Part shown: piece by piece, positions 17,728 through 26,472 of the stretch | How the letters are laid out: each line of letters starts with the position of its first letter | Position numbering within the stretch: the stretch's first letter is position 1 | Made by a program: the position numbers and the translations under genes | Notes under the pieces: generated by a model | The model's database searches: none | Told to the model about the DNA's origin: nothing | What the model saw: the letters and a program-made list of their open reading frames with translations, nothing else | NCBI GenBank assembly: GCA_008711135.1 | Contig: VUAW01000014.1 | Location: forward strand, 21,251-85,250 | Length of the DNA: 64,000 nt | Reading direction: 5' to 3' | Origin: Rhodobacteraceae bacterium LNNU 3342 | Lineage (GTDB): Bacteria > Pseudomonadota > Alphaproteobacteria > Rhodobacterales > Rhodobacteraceae

Positions 17728-18312
17728 ATGATGTTGAACGAGTTGAGCGCGGTGCCCGATGGGGCGCTGCCTGTCGAGGAATTCAAGGAGCATCTGCGGC
17801 TGGGCAGTGGCTTTGCCGATGGGGCGGTGCAGGACGGGCTGATCCGGACGCATCTGCGGGCGGCGATTGCCGCGGTGGAAGCGCGGACGGCGAAGGTGCT
17901 GTTGCAGCGGACCTTTGACTGGGACGTGACGGAGTGGCGCGAGGCGGATTGCCAGGCGCTGCCACTGGCCCCGGTTGCTGAGGTGAGCGCGGTGGTGACG
18001 GTGGACCGGCTTGGCGAAGAGCGGGTGGTGTCGCCTGAGCGCTGGCGGCTGGTGCGGGACATGCACCGGCCGAAGCTGCTGGCGACCGGGTTCGTACTGC
18101 CCATGATCCCGACGCGAGGGCGGGTGCGGATTTCGTTTCTGGCGGGGTTTGGCGGTTGGAGCGATGTGCCGGCGGATCTGCAGCAAGCGGTGATGATGCT
18201 GGCGGCGCAGTATTATGAGGACCGCGTGGGCAGCGGTGCGATGCCGGCGGCGGTGGCTGCGCTGGTGGAGCGGTGGCGGACGGTTCGGACCTTTGGAGGG
18301 ATGGGCCGATGA
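17728..18312 (+). CDS. GTA orfg6, head-tail connector (adaptor)
   Basis: 194-residue adaptor that binds below the portal, of the HK97 gp6 / phage connector type. Features are a helical N-terminal region (LPVEEFKEHLRLGSGFADGAVQDGLI) and a conserved C-terminal block RVRISFLAGFGGWSDVPADLQQAVMMLAAQYYEDR that in these proteins precedes a last helix. The start at 17728 has GGCGGAGAG in front and a second ATG follows at once. It overlaps orfg7 by four bases. Confidence 0.88.
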   Translation: MMLNELSAVPDGALPVEEFKEHLRLGSGFADGAVQDGLIRTHLRAAIAAVEARTAKVLLQRTFDWDVTEWREADCQALPLAPVAEVSAVVTVDRLGEERVVSPERWRLVRDMHRPKLLATGFVLPMIPTRGRVRISFLAGFGGWSDVPADLQQAVMMLAAQYYEDRVGSGAMPAAVAALVERWRTVRTFGGMGR

Positions 18313-18647
18313 GGCCGGTGCGGCTGAGTGAGGCGCTGATCCTGGAGGGGCCGGAGCAGGTTCCGGATGGCGCGGGTGGTTTTGCGGAGCAGTGGGTGGC
18401 GCTTGGCACCGTCTGGGCGGAGGTGGTGGCCGGGACAGGGCGGGAGCGGATCGAGGAGATCGTGACGCTGTCGATGGTGCCGTGGCGGATCACGGTGCGG
18501 GGGGCGCCGGTGGGGGCAGCCTCGCGGCCCAAGGCGGGGCAGCGGTTTCGGAGCGGGGCGCGGATCTTTCGCATCCTTTCGGTCGCGGAGCGCGATCCGG
18601 AGGGGCGGTATCTGCTGTGCCTGGCGCATGAGGAGGTGGCGGTATGA
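18309..18647 (+). CDS. GTA orfg7, head-completion (stopper) protein
   Basis: 112 residues from the ATG in the ATGA overlap with orfg6; upstream in-frame codons lie inside orfg6. The sequence has the features of phage head-tail joining (SPP1 gp16-like) proteins: VPDGAGGFAEQWVALGTVWAEV, ITVRGAPVGAASRPKAGQRF and FRILSVAERDPEGRYLLCLAHEE. It is predicted to be a small beta barrel. In order and size it matches RcGTA orfg7. Confidence 0.87.
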   Translation: MRPVRLSEALILEGPEQVPDGAGGFAEQWVALGTVWAEVVAGTGRERIEEIVTLSMVPWRITVRGAPVGAASRPKAGQRFRSGARIFRILSVAERDPEGRYLLCLAHEEVAV

Positions 18648-19045
18648 GCTATGGCAGCGGGGCGGCGCTGCAGGCGGCGGTGTTCCAGCGGTTGCTGAGC
18701 GACGAGGCGCTGGAGGCGCTTGTGGATGGCGCGGTCCATGATGCGGTGCCCGCGGGGCAGGCCAGCGGGACCTATGTGGCGCTGGGCCCCGAGGAGGTGC
18801 GGGACTTGTCGGATGCGTCGGGTTCGGGAGCGGAGCATCGGTTCGTCGTGTCGGTGGTGACGGATGCGGCCGGCTTTCACACCGCGAAGCTGGCGGCAGC
18901 GGCGGTGTCGGATGCGCTGGTGGGGGCGGAGTTGAGCCTGAGCCGGGGGCGGCTGGTGAGCCTCGGGTTTCTGCGGGCGGTGGCGAAGCGGTCGAACGGC
19001 GGGCGGAGGATCGACATGACCTTTCGCGCGCGGGTCGAGGGATGA
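18644..19045 (+). CDS. GTA orfg8, tail terminator protein
   Basis: 133 residues, DUF3168-like tail completion protein. Blocks are GAALQAAVFQRLLSDEALEAL at the N-terminus, TYVALGPEEVRDLSD, HRFVVSVVTDAAGFHTAKLAAAAV and RLVSLGFLRAVAKR near the end. These proteins cap the tail tube and join it to the head. The start overlaps the orfg7 stop by four bases. Confidence 0.88.
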   Translation: MSYGSGAALQAAVFQRLLSDEALEALVDGAVHDAVPAGQASGTYVALGPEEVRDLSDASGSGAEHRFVVSVVTDAAGFHTAKLAAAAVSDALVGAELSLSRGRLVSLGFLRAVAKRSNGGRRIDMTFRARVEG

Positions 19046-19066
19046 TTTCAGGAGACGGAGGTGGCT

Positions 19067-19480
19067 ATGGGTGCGCAGAACGGCAAGGACTTGCTGATCA
19101 AGATCGACCTGACCGGAGACGGGCAGTTCGAGACCATCGCGGGGCTTCGGGCGACGCGGGTGAGTTTCAATGCGGAGACGGTGGATGTGACGAGCCTGGA
19201 GAGCCAGGGCGGGTGGCGTGAGTTGTTGGCGGGGGCGGGCGTGAAGTCGGCCTCGATCTCCGGGTCGGGCGTGTTTCGGGATGCGAATACGGATGAGCGG
19301 GCGCGGCAGATCTTCTTTGACGGGGAGACGCCGGCGTTCCAGGTGATCATTCCGCATTTTGGCGTCGTCGAGGGGCCGTTTCAGATCACGGGGATCGAGT
19401 ATTCCGGCAGCCATAATGGGGAGGCGAGCTATGAGATGAGCCTCGGCTCGGCTGGGGTGCTGCGGTTCATGGCGTTGTGA
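19067..19480 (+). CDS. GTA orfg9, major tail protein
   Basis: Tail-tube subunit, 137 residues, TP901-1/HK97 major tail family. Recognisable blocks are NGKDLLIKID, GLRATRVSFNAETVDVTSLES, SGSGVFRDANTDERAR, PHFGVVEGPFQITGIEYSG and EASYEMSLGSAG. The ATG at 19067 has GGAG at good spacing. A GTG two codons upstream is the alternative start. It overlaps the start of orfg10. Confidence 0.93.
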   Translation: MGAQNGKDLLIKIDLTGDGQFETIAGLRATRVSFNAETVDVTSLESQGGWRELLAGAGVKSASISGSGVFRDANTDERARQIFFDGETPAFQVIIPHFGVVEGPFQITGIEYSGSHNGEASYEMSLGSAGVLRFMAL

Positions 19481-19794
19481 TGGCGAACCCTTATGCGGGA
19501 GAGGTGGCGATCTGGCTGGATGGCCAGCGCCACGTGTGCCGGCTGACGCTGGGGGCGCTGGCTGAGTTGGAGGCGGCGCTGGAGGCGGGCGGGCTGATTG
19601 ACCTGGTGGAGCGGTTCGAAGGTGGGGCGTTTTCTACGCGAGACGTTCTGGCGCTGATCGTGGCGGGGCTGCGAGGTGGAGGCTGGGCGGGCACGGCGGA
19701 TGAGCTGCGTACGGCAGAGGTTCGCGGCGGGCCGATCGAGGCGGCGCGGGTGGCGGCGGAGTTGCTGGCGCGGGCGTTTTCGGTGCCGCAGTGA
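19480..19794 (+). CDS. GTA orfg10, tail assembly chaperone-like protein
   Basis: 104 residues of the GTA-specific family found between the major tail protein and the tape measure. Characteristic is LTLGALAELEAALEAGGLIDLVERF and the block STRDVLALIVAGLRGGGW. The position equals that of phage tail assembly chaperones, and chaperoning of the tape measure is inferred from that. The ATG overlaps the orfg9 stop. A GTG codon directly before it could also serve as start. Confidence 0.88.
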   Translation: MANPYAGEVAIWLDGQRHVCRLTLGALAELEAALEAGGLIDLVERFEGGAFSTRDVLALIVAGLRGGGWAGTADELRTAEVRGGPIEAARVAAELLARAFSVPQ

Positions 19795-19994
19795 AGGCGC
19801 TGGACTGGCGCGGGCTGATGCGGGCGGGGCTGCGGGACCTTGGGCTGACGCCTTCGGAGTTCTGGCGGCTGACGCCGGCGGAGCTGCTGATCATGCTGGG
19901 GCTGGATGGTGGGCCGCCTGCGCTGAGCCGGGCGCGGCTGGAGGAACTGGCCGCAGCGTTTCCGGACAAACCGAAAGAGGTGGGCGATGAGTGA
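19791..19994 (+). CDS. GTA orfg10.1, small tail assembly protein, GTG start
   Basis: 67 residues starting at a GTG that overlaps the orfg10 stop (GTGA). The sequence begins MKALDWRGLMRAGLRDLG and contains TPSEFWRLTPAELLIMLG, the hallmark of the small phage protein found before the tape measure in GTAs. orfg10 and orfg10.1 may correspond to the two-part G/GT chaperone of tailed phages, but here by overlap of separate frames. The end overlaps orfg11 by eight bases. Confidence 0.87.
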   Translation: MKALDWRGLMRAGLRDLGLTPSEFWRLTPAELLIMLGLDGGPPALSRARLEELAAAFPDKPKEVGDE

Positions 19995-20643
19995 GATCGA
20001 AGCGCTGGGCGACCAGATCGCGGCGCTGGAAGAGCAGTTGCGCGGGGCGCGGGCGGTTGCGGGTGCCTTCGAGGGTGAGCTGGCGCGGATGCGGGAGGGG
20101 ATGGTGTTCGCCGACCGCGAGGTGGCGCGGCTGACCGCCAGTTTCGGGGGTGGACTGCGGCGGGCGTTCGACGGGCTGGTCTTTGACGGGATGCGGCTGT
20201 CGGACGCGCTGCGGCAGGTGGCGAAGTCGATGGTGGACCAAGTTTACGCCGTGGCCATGCGGCCGGTGCAGAATGCCGTTGGCGGTGCGCTGGCGGGGGG
20301 GCTGAATGCCGCGATGTCGGGGGTGATGCCTTTCGCGGATGGGGGTGCCTTTACGCAGGGGCGGGTGATGCCCTTTGCGCAGGGGGGCGTTGTCAGCGGG
20401 CCGGTGATGTTCCCGATGCGCGGCGGGCGCGGGCTGATGGGCGAGGCCGGGCCGGAGGCGATCATGCCGCTGACGCGGGGGGCGGACGGCAAGCTGGGCG
20501 TTCAGGCCGCGGGTGGTGGCGGGCGGCCGGTGAGCATCGTGATGAATGTTTCAACCCCGGACGTGCAGGGGTTTCAGCGGAGCCAGAGCCAGATCGCCGC
20601 GCAGATGGCGCGGGCGCTGGGGCGTGGGCAGAGGAACCGGTAG
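19987..20643 (+). CDS. GTA orfg11, tape measure protein
   Basis: Tape measure of only 218 residues, as in RcGTA, whose tails are short; phage tape measures are usually much longer. The N-terminal 45 residues are a coiled coil (IEALGDQIAALEEQLRGARA). A middle hydrophobic, Gly/Ala-rich part (VGGALAGGLNAAMSGVMPF) and the repeated MPFADGG/MPFAQGG segments follow. The C-terminal block GRGLMGEAGPEAIMPLTRG is common to phage tape measure proteins. It overlaps orfg10.1 and abuts orfg12. Confidence 0.9.
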   Translation: MSEIEALGDQIAALEEQLRGARAVAGAFEGELARMREGMVFADREVARLTASFGGGLRRAFDGLVFDGMRLSDALRQVAKSMVDQVYAVAMRPVQNAVGGALAGGLNAAMSGVMPFADGGAFTQGRVMPFAQGGVVSGPVMFPMRGGRGLMGEAGPEAIMPLTRGADGKLGVQAAGGGGRPVSIVMNVSTPDVQGFQRSQSQIAAQMARALGRGQRNR

Positions 20644-21276
20644 ATGGCCTTTCACGAGATCAGATTTCCCGCGAACCTGTCGTTCGGATCGGTGGGCGGG
20701 CCGGAGCGGCGGACGGAGATTGTCACGCTGTCGAACGGGCATGAGGAACGGAACACGCCCTGGGCGCACTCGCGGCGGCGCTATGATGCGGGCCTGGGGC
20801 TGCGGAGCCTGGACGATGTGGAGGTGCTGATCGCGTTCTTTGAGGCGCGTCAGGGGCAGATGCACGGGTTCCGGTGGAAGGACTGGGCGGATCACCGGTC
20901 CTGTGCGTCGTCGCGGAAGATCACGCCGGAGGACCAGCTGATCGGCACGGGGGATGGGGTGCGGGAGGACTTCCGGCTGGTGAAGGCCTATGCCTCGGGT
21001 CCGGGGAAGTATCTGCGGCCGGTCACGAAGCCGGTGGCGGGGACGGTGGTCGTTGCCCTGGGGGGCGTGGAGCGGATCGAGGGGCTGCATTATGAGGTCG
21101 ATACGACCGCCGGGCTTGTTCGCTTCTTGGAGGCGCCTGCGCTGGGCGTGCGGGTCACGGCGGGGTTCGAGTTTGATGTGCCGGTGCGGTTTGACACCGA
21201 CCGGATCCAGGTTTCGGTTGCGAGTTTTCAGGCTGGGGATGTGCCAAACGTGCCGGTGCTGGAGGTGCGGGTATGA
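20644..21276 (+). CDS. GTA orfg12, distal tail protein (DUF2460)
   Basis: 210 residues of the DUF2460 family, which forms the distal tail ring. It starts directly behind the orfg11 stop. Conserved blocks are FPANLSFGSVGGPERRTEIVTLS, RYDAGLGLRSLDDVEVLIAFFEAR, GFRWKDWADHRS and FEFDVPVRFDTDRIQVS. The four-base overlap with orfg13 continues the tightly packed tail module. Confidence 0.92.
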   Translation: MAFHEIRFPANLSFGSVGGPERRTEIVTLSNGHEERNTPWAHSRRRYDAGLGLRSLDDVEVLIAFFEARQGQMHGFRWKDWADHRSCASSRKITPEDQLIGTGDGVREDFRLVKAYASGPGKYLRPVTKPVAGTVVVALGGVERIEGLHYEVDTTAGLVRFLEAPALGVRVTAGFEFDVPVRFDTDRIQVSVASFQAGDVPNVPVLEVRV

Positions 21277-22145
21277 GTTTGCGGGCGCATCTGGGAAGCG
21301 GGTCGACGACGGTGTGCCGGGCTTGGGCGATCGTTCGGCGGGACGGTGAGGTGCTGGGGTTCACGGATCACGATGCGGATCTGAGCTTTGACGGGATCCG
21401 GTTCCGGGCAGACACCGGGATGACGGCGAAGGCGTTGCAGCAGGGCACCGGCCTCGCGGTGGATAACGCTGAAGGGTTTGGGGCGCTGAGCGATGAGGGG
21501 CTGCGCGAGGCGGATATACTTGCGGGTCGGCTGGATGCGGCGGAGGTCCGGATCTGGCAGGTGAACTGGGCCGATGTGGCGGAGAGGGCGCTGCTGTTCC
21601 GAGGGTCCATCGGCGAAATCACCCGGGCGGGCGGTGCCTTTCGCGCGGAGTTGCGCGGGTTGACGGAGGTGCTGAACCAGCCGCAGGGGCGTGTGTTCCA
21701 GCGGGGCTGTACCGCCGTTCTGGGGGATGGGCAGTGCCGGTTCGATCTGGGCCGCGCGGGGTATTTCGCCGAGGTGGAGGTGCCGGAGGCGGGGGATGTG
21801 CGTTTTGCGCTGCCGCAGATGGTGGAGTTCGATGACCGCTGGTTCGAGGGCGGGCGGTTTCGGGTTCTGACCGGTGCCGGGCGTGGGTTGGTTGGGTTGG
21901 TGAAGAACGACCGGCTGGGCGCGGCGGGCCGGGAGGTGGAGCTTTGGCAGGCGCTGGGCGTACGGCTTGCCGCGGGTGACCGGGTGCGGTTGGAGGCGGG
22001 GTGCGACAGGCGTGCGGAGACCTGCCGGTTGAAGTTCGGGAATTTCCTCAACTTCCGTGGCGTTCCCCACATTCCGGGCGAGGACTGGCTGATGGCGTAT
22101 CCGACCAGTGCCGGGCGCAACGATGGCGGGAGCATGAACCGGTGA
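21273..22145 (+). CDS. GTA orfg13, baseplate hub protein (DUF2163)
   Basis: 290 residues of the DUF2163 / phage_BR0599 family. Visible blocks are TTVCRAWAIVRRDGEVLGFTDHD, GIRFRADTGMTAKAL, CTAVLGDGQCRFDLG and the C-terminal CKLKFGN-like segment CRLKFGNFLNFRGVPHIPGED. In RcGTA the cysteine-rich C-terminal part is reported to bind an iron-sulfur cluster. Here Cys are seen in RGCTA, GQCRF, AGCDR and AETCRL, compatible with that. The end overlaps the GTG of orfg14. Confidence 0.9.
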   Translation: MSLRAHLGSGSTTVCRAWAIVRRDGEVLGFTDHDADLSFDGIRFRADTGMTAKALQQGTGLAVDNAEGFGALSDEGLREADILAGRLDAAEVRIWQVNWADVAERALLFRGSIGEITRAGGAFRAELRGLTEVLNQPQGRVFQRGCTAVLGDGQCRFDLGRAGYFAEVEVPEAGDVRFALPQMVEFDDRWFEGGRFRVLTGAGRGLVGLVKNDRLGAAGREVELWQALGVRLAAGDRVRLEAGCDRRAETCRLKFGNFLNFRGVPHIPGEDWLMAYPTSAGRNDGGSMNR

Positions 22146-22570
22146 AGGGTGAGCTGGCGCTGGCGGAGGCGCGGGGCTGGATCGGCACGCCTTACCGGCA
22201 CCAGTGTTCGGTGCGGGGAGCGGGGGCGGATTGCCTGGGCCTGGTACGCGGGGTGTGGCGGGTGCTTTACGGCCGGGAGCCGGAGGCGGTGCCGCCCTAT
22301 TCGCAGGACTGGGCGGAGCCATCGCGAGACGAGGTGCTGTGGCGGGCGTCGCTGCGGCATCTGCGTGAAAAGCCCGTGGCGCAGGTGGCGCCGGGGGATG
22401 TGATCTTGTTCCGGATGCGGGATGGCGGGATTGCCAAGCATCTGGGCATTGCCGGAGAAATCGGGGCGGGGGCGACGTTCGTCCACGCCTATAGCGGGCA
22501 CGGGGTGGTGGAGAGCCCCCTGTCGGCCCCATGGGCGCGCCGGATCGTGGCGCGGTTTGCCTTTCCCTGA
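22142..22570 (+). CDS. GTA orfg14, NlpC/P60 peptidoglycan peptidase, GTG start
   Basis: 142-residue cell-wall peptidase that opens the murein layer during DNA delivery. The catalytic Cys is in GADCLGLVRGVWR. The His lies in GIAKHLGIAGE, with a further His in FVHAYSGHGVVE, as in NlpC/P60 enzymes. It starts at a GTG overlapping the orfg13 stop (GTGA), since no ATG fits before the domain. No signal peptide is present, which fits a particle component rather than a secreted enzyme. Confidence 0.9.
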   Translation: MKGELALAEARGWIGTPYRHQCSVRGAGADCLGLVRGVWRVLYGREPEAVPPYSQDWAEPSRDEVLWRASLRHLREKPVAQVAPGDVILFRMRDGGIAKHLGIAGEIGAGATFVHAYSGHGVVESPLSAPWARRIVARFAFP

Positions 22571-22581
22571 AGGAGTGCGTG

Positions 22582-25500
22582 ATGGCGACGATTGTGCTGG
22601 GGGCCGTAGGCTCGGCCGTGGGTGCGGAATTTGGCGGCACGGCGCTGGGCCTTTCCGGCGCGGTTATCGGGCGCGCGGTCGGGGCGACGCTGGGGCGGGT
22701 CATTGACCAGCGCCTGCTGGGCGCCGGTTCCGAGACTGTGGAGACCGGGAAGGTGGACCGGTTCCGGTTGACCGGAGCCTCGGAAGGGGCGGCGGTGCCG
22801 TTGGTCTATGGGCGGATGCGGGTGTCGGGGCAGGTGATCTGGGCTACGCGCTTTGCCGAGCGGGTGGAGAGTTCGACGAGTGGCGGTGGCAAGGGGGCGC
22901 CGCAGCCCAAGGTGACAACTGTCAGCCATTCCTATTCCGTGAGCCTGGCGATTGCGCTGTGCGAGGGGGAGATCACGCGGGTGGGCCGCGTCTGGGCGGA
23001 TGGTGAGGAGATCCCGCGGGGGGATCTGCCGATGCGGGTTTACGTGGGTGACGAGGAGCAGTTGCCGGACGCGAAAATCGCGGCCGTGGAGGGGCTTGAG
23101 AACGCGCCGGCCTATCGCGGGATTGCTTATGTCGTGCTGGAGGATCTGCAGCTGGCGCGGTTCGGGAACCGGGTGCCGCAGTTCAGTTTCGAGGTGTTCC
23201 GCCCGGCACGGGGGCGTGAGGTGCCGGATTTGGTGCGCGGGGTTGAGGCTGTGGCGCTGATGCCGGGGACGGGGGAGTATGCGCTGGCGATTACCCCTGT
23301 GCATTTCGACAAGGGTCTGGGCGAGGTGAGCCTGGTCAATGTGAACACGCCATCGGGGAAGGCTGATCTTGAGGTTTCGCTGGAGCAACTGCGCGAGGAG
23401 TTGCCGCGGGTGGGATCGGTGCTGCTGATCGCGTCTTGGTTCGGGAATGACCTGCGCTGTGGGCAGTGCCGGGTGCGGCCTAAGGTGGAGCAGAAGGAAC
23501 TGGACGGTGTGGGGATGCCCTGGTCGGTGAGCGGGGTGACGCGGGCGGCGGCCGAGGCGGTTGCGGTTCTGGACGGGCGGCCGGTCTATGGCGGGACGCC
23601 GGATGATGCGTCCGTGGTGCAGGCGATCCGGGCACTGGCGGCGCAGGGGCAGAAGGCGGTCTTCTATCCGTTCCTGCTGATGGAGCAGATGGCGGGGAAC
23701 GTGCTGCCTGATCCCTGGACGGGCGGTGCGGGGCAGGCGGCCTTGCCGTGGCGGGGGCGGATCACGACTTCGATCGCGCCGGGGATGGAGGGGACGCCGG
23801 ACCGGACTGCGCGGTCCGAGGCGGAGGTGGCGGCCTTTTTCGGGCAGTGCCGGGTGGAGGATTTCCGGATCGAGGGGGAGCGGGTCGTTTATTCGGGGCC
23901 TGACGAGTGGAGCTATCGCCGGTTCATTCTGCACTACGCGTATCTGTGCAAGCTGGCGGGGGGCGTGGATGCGTTCTGCGTGGGATCGGAGATGCGGAGC
24001 CTGACGCAGGTGCGGGGGGCGGGCGACAGCTTCCCGGCGGTGGCGGAGTTCCGGCGGCTGGCGGCGGAGGTGCGCGATGTGTTGGGGGCTGATGTGAAGA
24101 TCAGCTATGCCGCCGACTGGTCGGAGTATTTCGGGTACAGCGCGGATGGGAACCGCTATTTCCATCTGGATCCGCTGTGGGCGGATGAGAACATCGATTT
24201 TATCGGGATCGACAACTACATGCCGCTGTCGGACTGGCGGGATGGCGAGGAGCATGCGGATGCGAATTGGGGGTCGATCTATGACCTCGGGTATCTGAAG
24301 GCCAACATCGAGGGTGGGGAAGGATACGACTGGTACTATGCCAGCCCCGAGGCGATGGAGGCACAGATCCGGACGCCGATCGAGGATGGCGCCTATGGGG
24401 AGCACTGGATCTGGCGCTACAAGGATCTACGCAACTGGTGGGGGCTGCCGCATCACGAGCGGATCGATGGGGTGCGGGCGGCGGGGCCGACGGCCTGGGA
24501 GCCGAGGTCGAAGCCGATCTGGTTCACGGAGCTGGGCTGTGCGGCCATCGACAAGGGGACGAACGAGCCGAACAAGTTCCTGGACCCGAAGTCTTCGGAG
24601 TCGCGGTTGCCGCGCTATTCGAGCGGGGTGCGCGATGACCTGATCCAGATGCAGTATCTGCGGGCCATGTTCGACTATTGGGGAGATGCAGGGCGGAACC
24701 CGGTATCGCCGGTCTATGGCGGGCGCATGGTGGACATGGGGCGGGCGCATGTCTGGGCTTGGGATGCGCGGCCTTACCCGTATTTTCCGAATGACCGGGA
24801 GCTTTGGTCGGATGGGGAGAACCATGCGCGGGGGCATTGGCTGACAGGGCGGACCGCAGCGCAGCCGTTGGCGAATGTGGTGGCGGAGCTGTGCGAGAGG
24901 TCAGGGCTGCGGGACTATGACGTGAGCCAGTTGCACGGGCTGGTGCGGGGCTATGCTGTGCCAAGCGTGGATACGGCGCGGGCGGCGTTGCAGCCGTTGA
25001 TGCTTGCCTATGGGTTCGAGGCGGTGGAGCGGGATGGTATCCTGCGCTTCCGGATGCGGCATGGGCGGGTCGATGCGGAGCTGGCGCGGGAGGTTTTGGC
25101 GCTGGGCGATGCGGTTGAGGGCGAAATCGAGGCGGTGCGGGCGCCGGCGGCGGAAGTGGCCGGGCGGGTGCGGCTGAGTTTCGTTGAGGCCGAGGGTGAC
25201 TATGAGGCGCGGGCAGCGGAGGCAATCTTTCCGGATGAGGAGACGCATTCGGTGTCGCAGTCGGACCTGCCGCTGGCGCTGACGGGTTCAGAAGCGCAGG
25301 GGATCGTGGAGCGGTGGCTTTCTGAGGCGCGGGTGGCGCGGGACGGGGTGCGGTTCGCGCTGCCGCCGTCGTCGGGACTGGGTGCCGGGGATGTCGTGCG
25401 GCTGGACGGGCTGCGGTATCGGCTGGACCGGGTCGAGTTGGCGGGCGTTCTGAACGTGGAGGCCGTGCGGGTGGAGCCGGGTGTGTACCGGCCAAGTGAT

Positions 25501-26472
25501 GCGGCAGAGGCGCCGGTGCGGCCACGTGCGTTCGTGCCGCCGGTGCCGGTGCTGCCGGTGTTTCTTGACCTGCCGTTGCTGCGCGGGGACGAGGTGCCCC
25601 ATGCGCCGCATCTGGCGGTGACTGCGACGCCCTGGCCGGGATCGGTTGCGGTTTGGGCAGCGGACGAAGACCAAGGTTATGCGCTGAACCGGATGGTTGG
25701 GGCGCGGGCTGTGGTGGGGCGGACGCTGTCGCCGCTGGAGCGGGGGCGGCCGGGGCTTTGGGACCGGGGGCCTGCGCTGCGGGTGCAGGTTTCGGGTCCG
25801 CTGGTATCGGCGAGCGCGGCGGAGGTGCTGAACGGGGCCAATGCGTTGGCGATTGGGAGCGGTGCGGCCCAAGGTTGGGAGGTGCTGCAGTTCGCGCGGG
25901 CCGAGTTGGTGGGTCCTGGTATCTATGACCTGAGCCTGCGCCTGCGGGGGCAGGCAGGGACCGAGGGCGAGATGCCGGAGGTTTGGCCGGTGGGTAGCCG
26001 CGTGGTGCTGCTGAATGCGGCGGTGGGGCAGATCGACCTGCCGCTGAGCGCGCGGGATCTGGCGCGGCATTACCGGATCGGGCCGGCGCAGCGAGGCTAT
26101 GACGATCCGTCTTATGTGCATCGGGTAGAGGCGTTCCGGGGCATCGGGCTGCGGCCCTATGCGCCGTGCCATCTGCGGGTGCGCGAAGTGGCGGGGGCGC
26201 TGCATCTGACCTGGGTGCGGCGGACGCGGGTGGATGGGGACAGCTGGGCCGGAGTTGACGTGCCGTTGGGGGAGGAGAGCGAGAGCTACCTTTTGCGCGT
26301 CCGGCAGGGCGAGGCGGTTTTGCGCGAGGTGATCGTGGGCGAGCCGCGCTGGAGCTATGGCGCGGCGGAGCGAGCGGCGGACGGGCTGGGCGGGCCCTTC
26401 CGCATCGAGGTTGCACAGCTTTCGGCGCGGTTTGGTGCTGGAGCTTTCACAGGGGTAGAGATCGATGGTTGA
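22582..26472 (+). CDS. GTA orfg15, host-specificity / TIM-barrel tail tip protein
   Basis: Largest GTA protein, 1296 residues from an ATG with AAGGAG upstream. The N-terminus is a small hydrophobic region (LGAVGSAVGAEFGGTALGLSG) followed by a tail-tip part (VPLVYGRMRVSGQVIWATRF). The GTA TIM-barrel domain lies at about residues 400-700, with DVKISYAADWSEYFGY and DFIGIDNYMPLSDWRD. A phage-tail_3-like part and a C-terminal domain (HLRVREVAGALHLTWVRRTR) follow. It belongs to the rcc01698-type megatron proteins. Sugar binding or hydrolysis by the barrel is inferred only. It overlaps the following gene by eight bases. Confidence 0.93.
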   Translation: MATIVLGAVGSAVGAEFGGTALGLSGAVIGRAVGATLGRVIDQRLLGAGSETVETGKVDRFRLTGASEGAAVPLVYGRMRVSGQVIWATRFAERVESSTSGGGKGAPQPKVTTVSHSYSVSLAIALCEGEITRVGRVWADGEEIPRGDLPMRVYVGDEEQLPDAKIAAVEGLENAPAYRGIAYVVLEDLQLARFGNRVPQFSFEVFRPARGREVPDLVRGVEAVALMPGTGEYALAITPVHFDKGLGEVSLVNVNTPSGKADLEVSLEQLREELPRVGSVLLIASWFGNDLRCGQCRVRPKVEQKELDGVGMPWSVSGVTRAAAEAVAVLDGRPVYGGTPDDASVVQAIRALAAQGQKAVFYPFLLMEQMAGNVLPDPWTGGAGQAALPWRGRITTSIAPGMEGTPDRTARSEAEVAAFFGQCRVEDFRIEGERVVYSGPDEWSYRRFILHYAYLCKLAGGVDAFCVGSEMRSLTQVRGAGDSFPAVAEFRRLAAEVRDVLGADVKISYAADWSEYFGYSADGNRYFHLDPLWADENIDFIGIDNYMPLSDWRDGEEHADANWGSIYDLGYLKANIEGGEGYDWYYASPEAMEAQIRTPIEDGAYGEHWIWRYKDLRNWWGLPHHERIDGVRAAGPTAWEPRSKPIWFTELGCAAIDKGTNEPNKFLDPKSSESRLPRYSSGVRDDLIQMQYLRAMFDYWGDAGRNPVSPVYGGRMVDMGRAHVWAWDARPYPYFPNDRELWSDGENHARGHWLTGRTAAQPLANVVAELCERSGLRDYDVSQLHGLVRGYAVPSVDTARAALQPLMLAYGFEAVERDGILRFRMRHGRVDAELAREVLALGDAVEGEIEAVRAPAAEVAGRVRLSFVEAEGDYEARAAEAIFPDEETHSVSQSDLPLALTGSEAQGIVERWLSEARVARDGVRFALPPSSGLGAGDVVRLDGLRYRLDRVELAGVLNVEAVRVEPGVYRPSDAAEAPVRPRAFVPPVPVLPVFLDLPLLRGDEVPHAPHLAVTATPWPGSVAVWAADEDQGYALNRMVGARAVVGRTLSPLERGRPGLWDRGPALRVQVSGPLVSASAAEVLNGANALAIGSGAAQGWEVLQFARAELVGPGIYDLSLRLRGQAGTEGEMPEVWPVGSRVVLLNAAVGQIDLPLSARDLARHYRIGPAQRGYDDPSYVHRVEAFRGIGLRPYAPCHLRVREVAGALHLTWVRRTRVDGDSWAGVDVPLGEESESYLLRVRQGEAVLREVIVGEPRWSYGAAERAADGLGGPFRIEVAQLSARFGAGAFTGVEIDG

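Noticed and set aside
22489..24405. A 638-residue minus-strand frame opposite orfg15
   Set aside because: Arg/Pro/His-rich shadow without domains. orfg15 on the plus strand is a known family.
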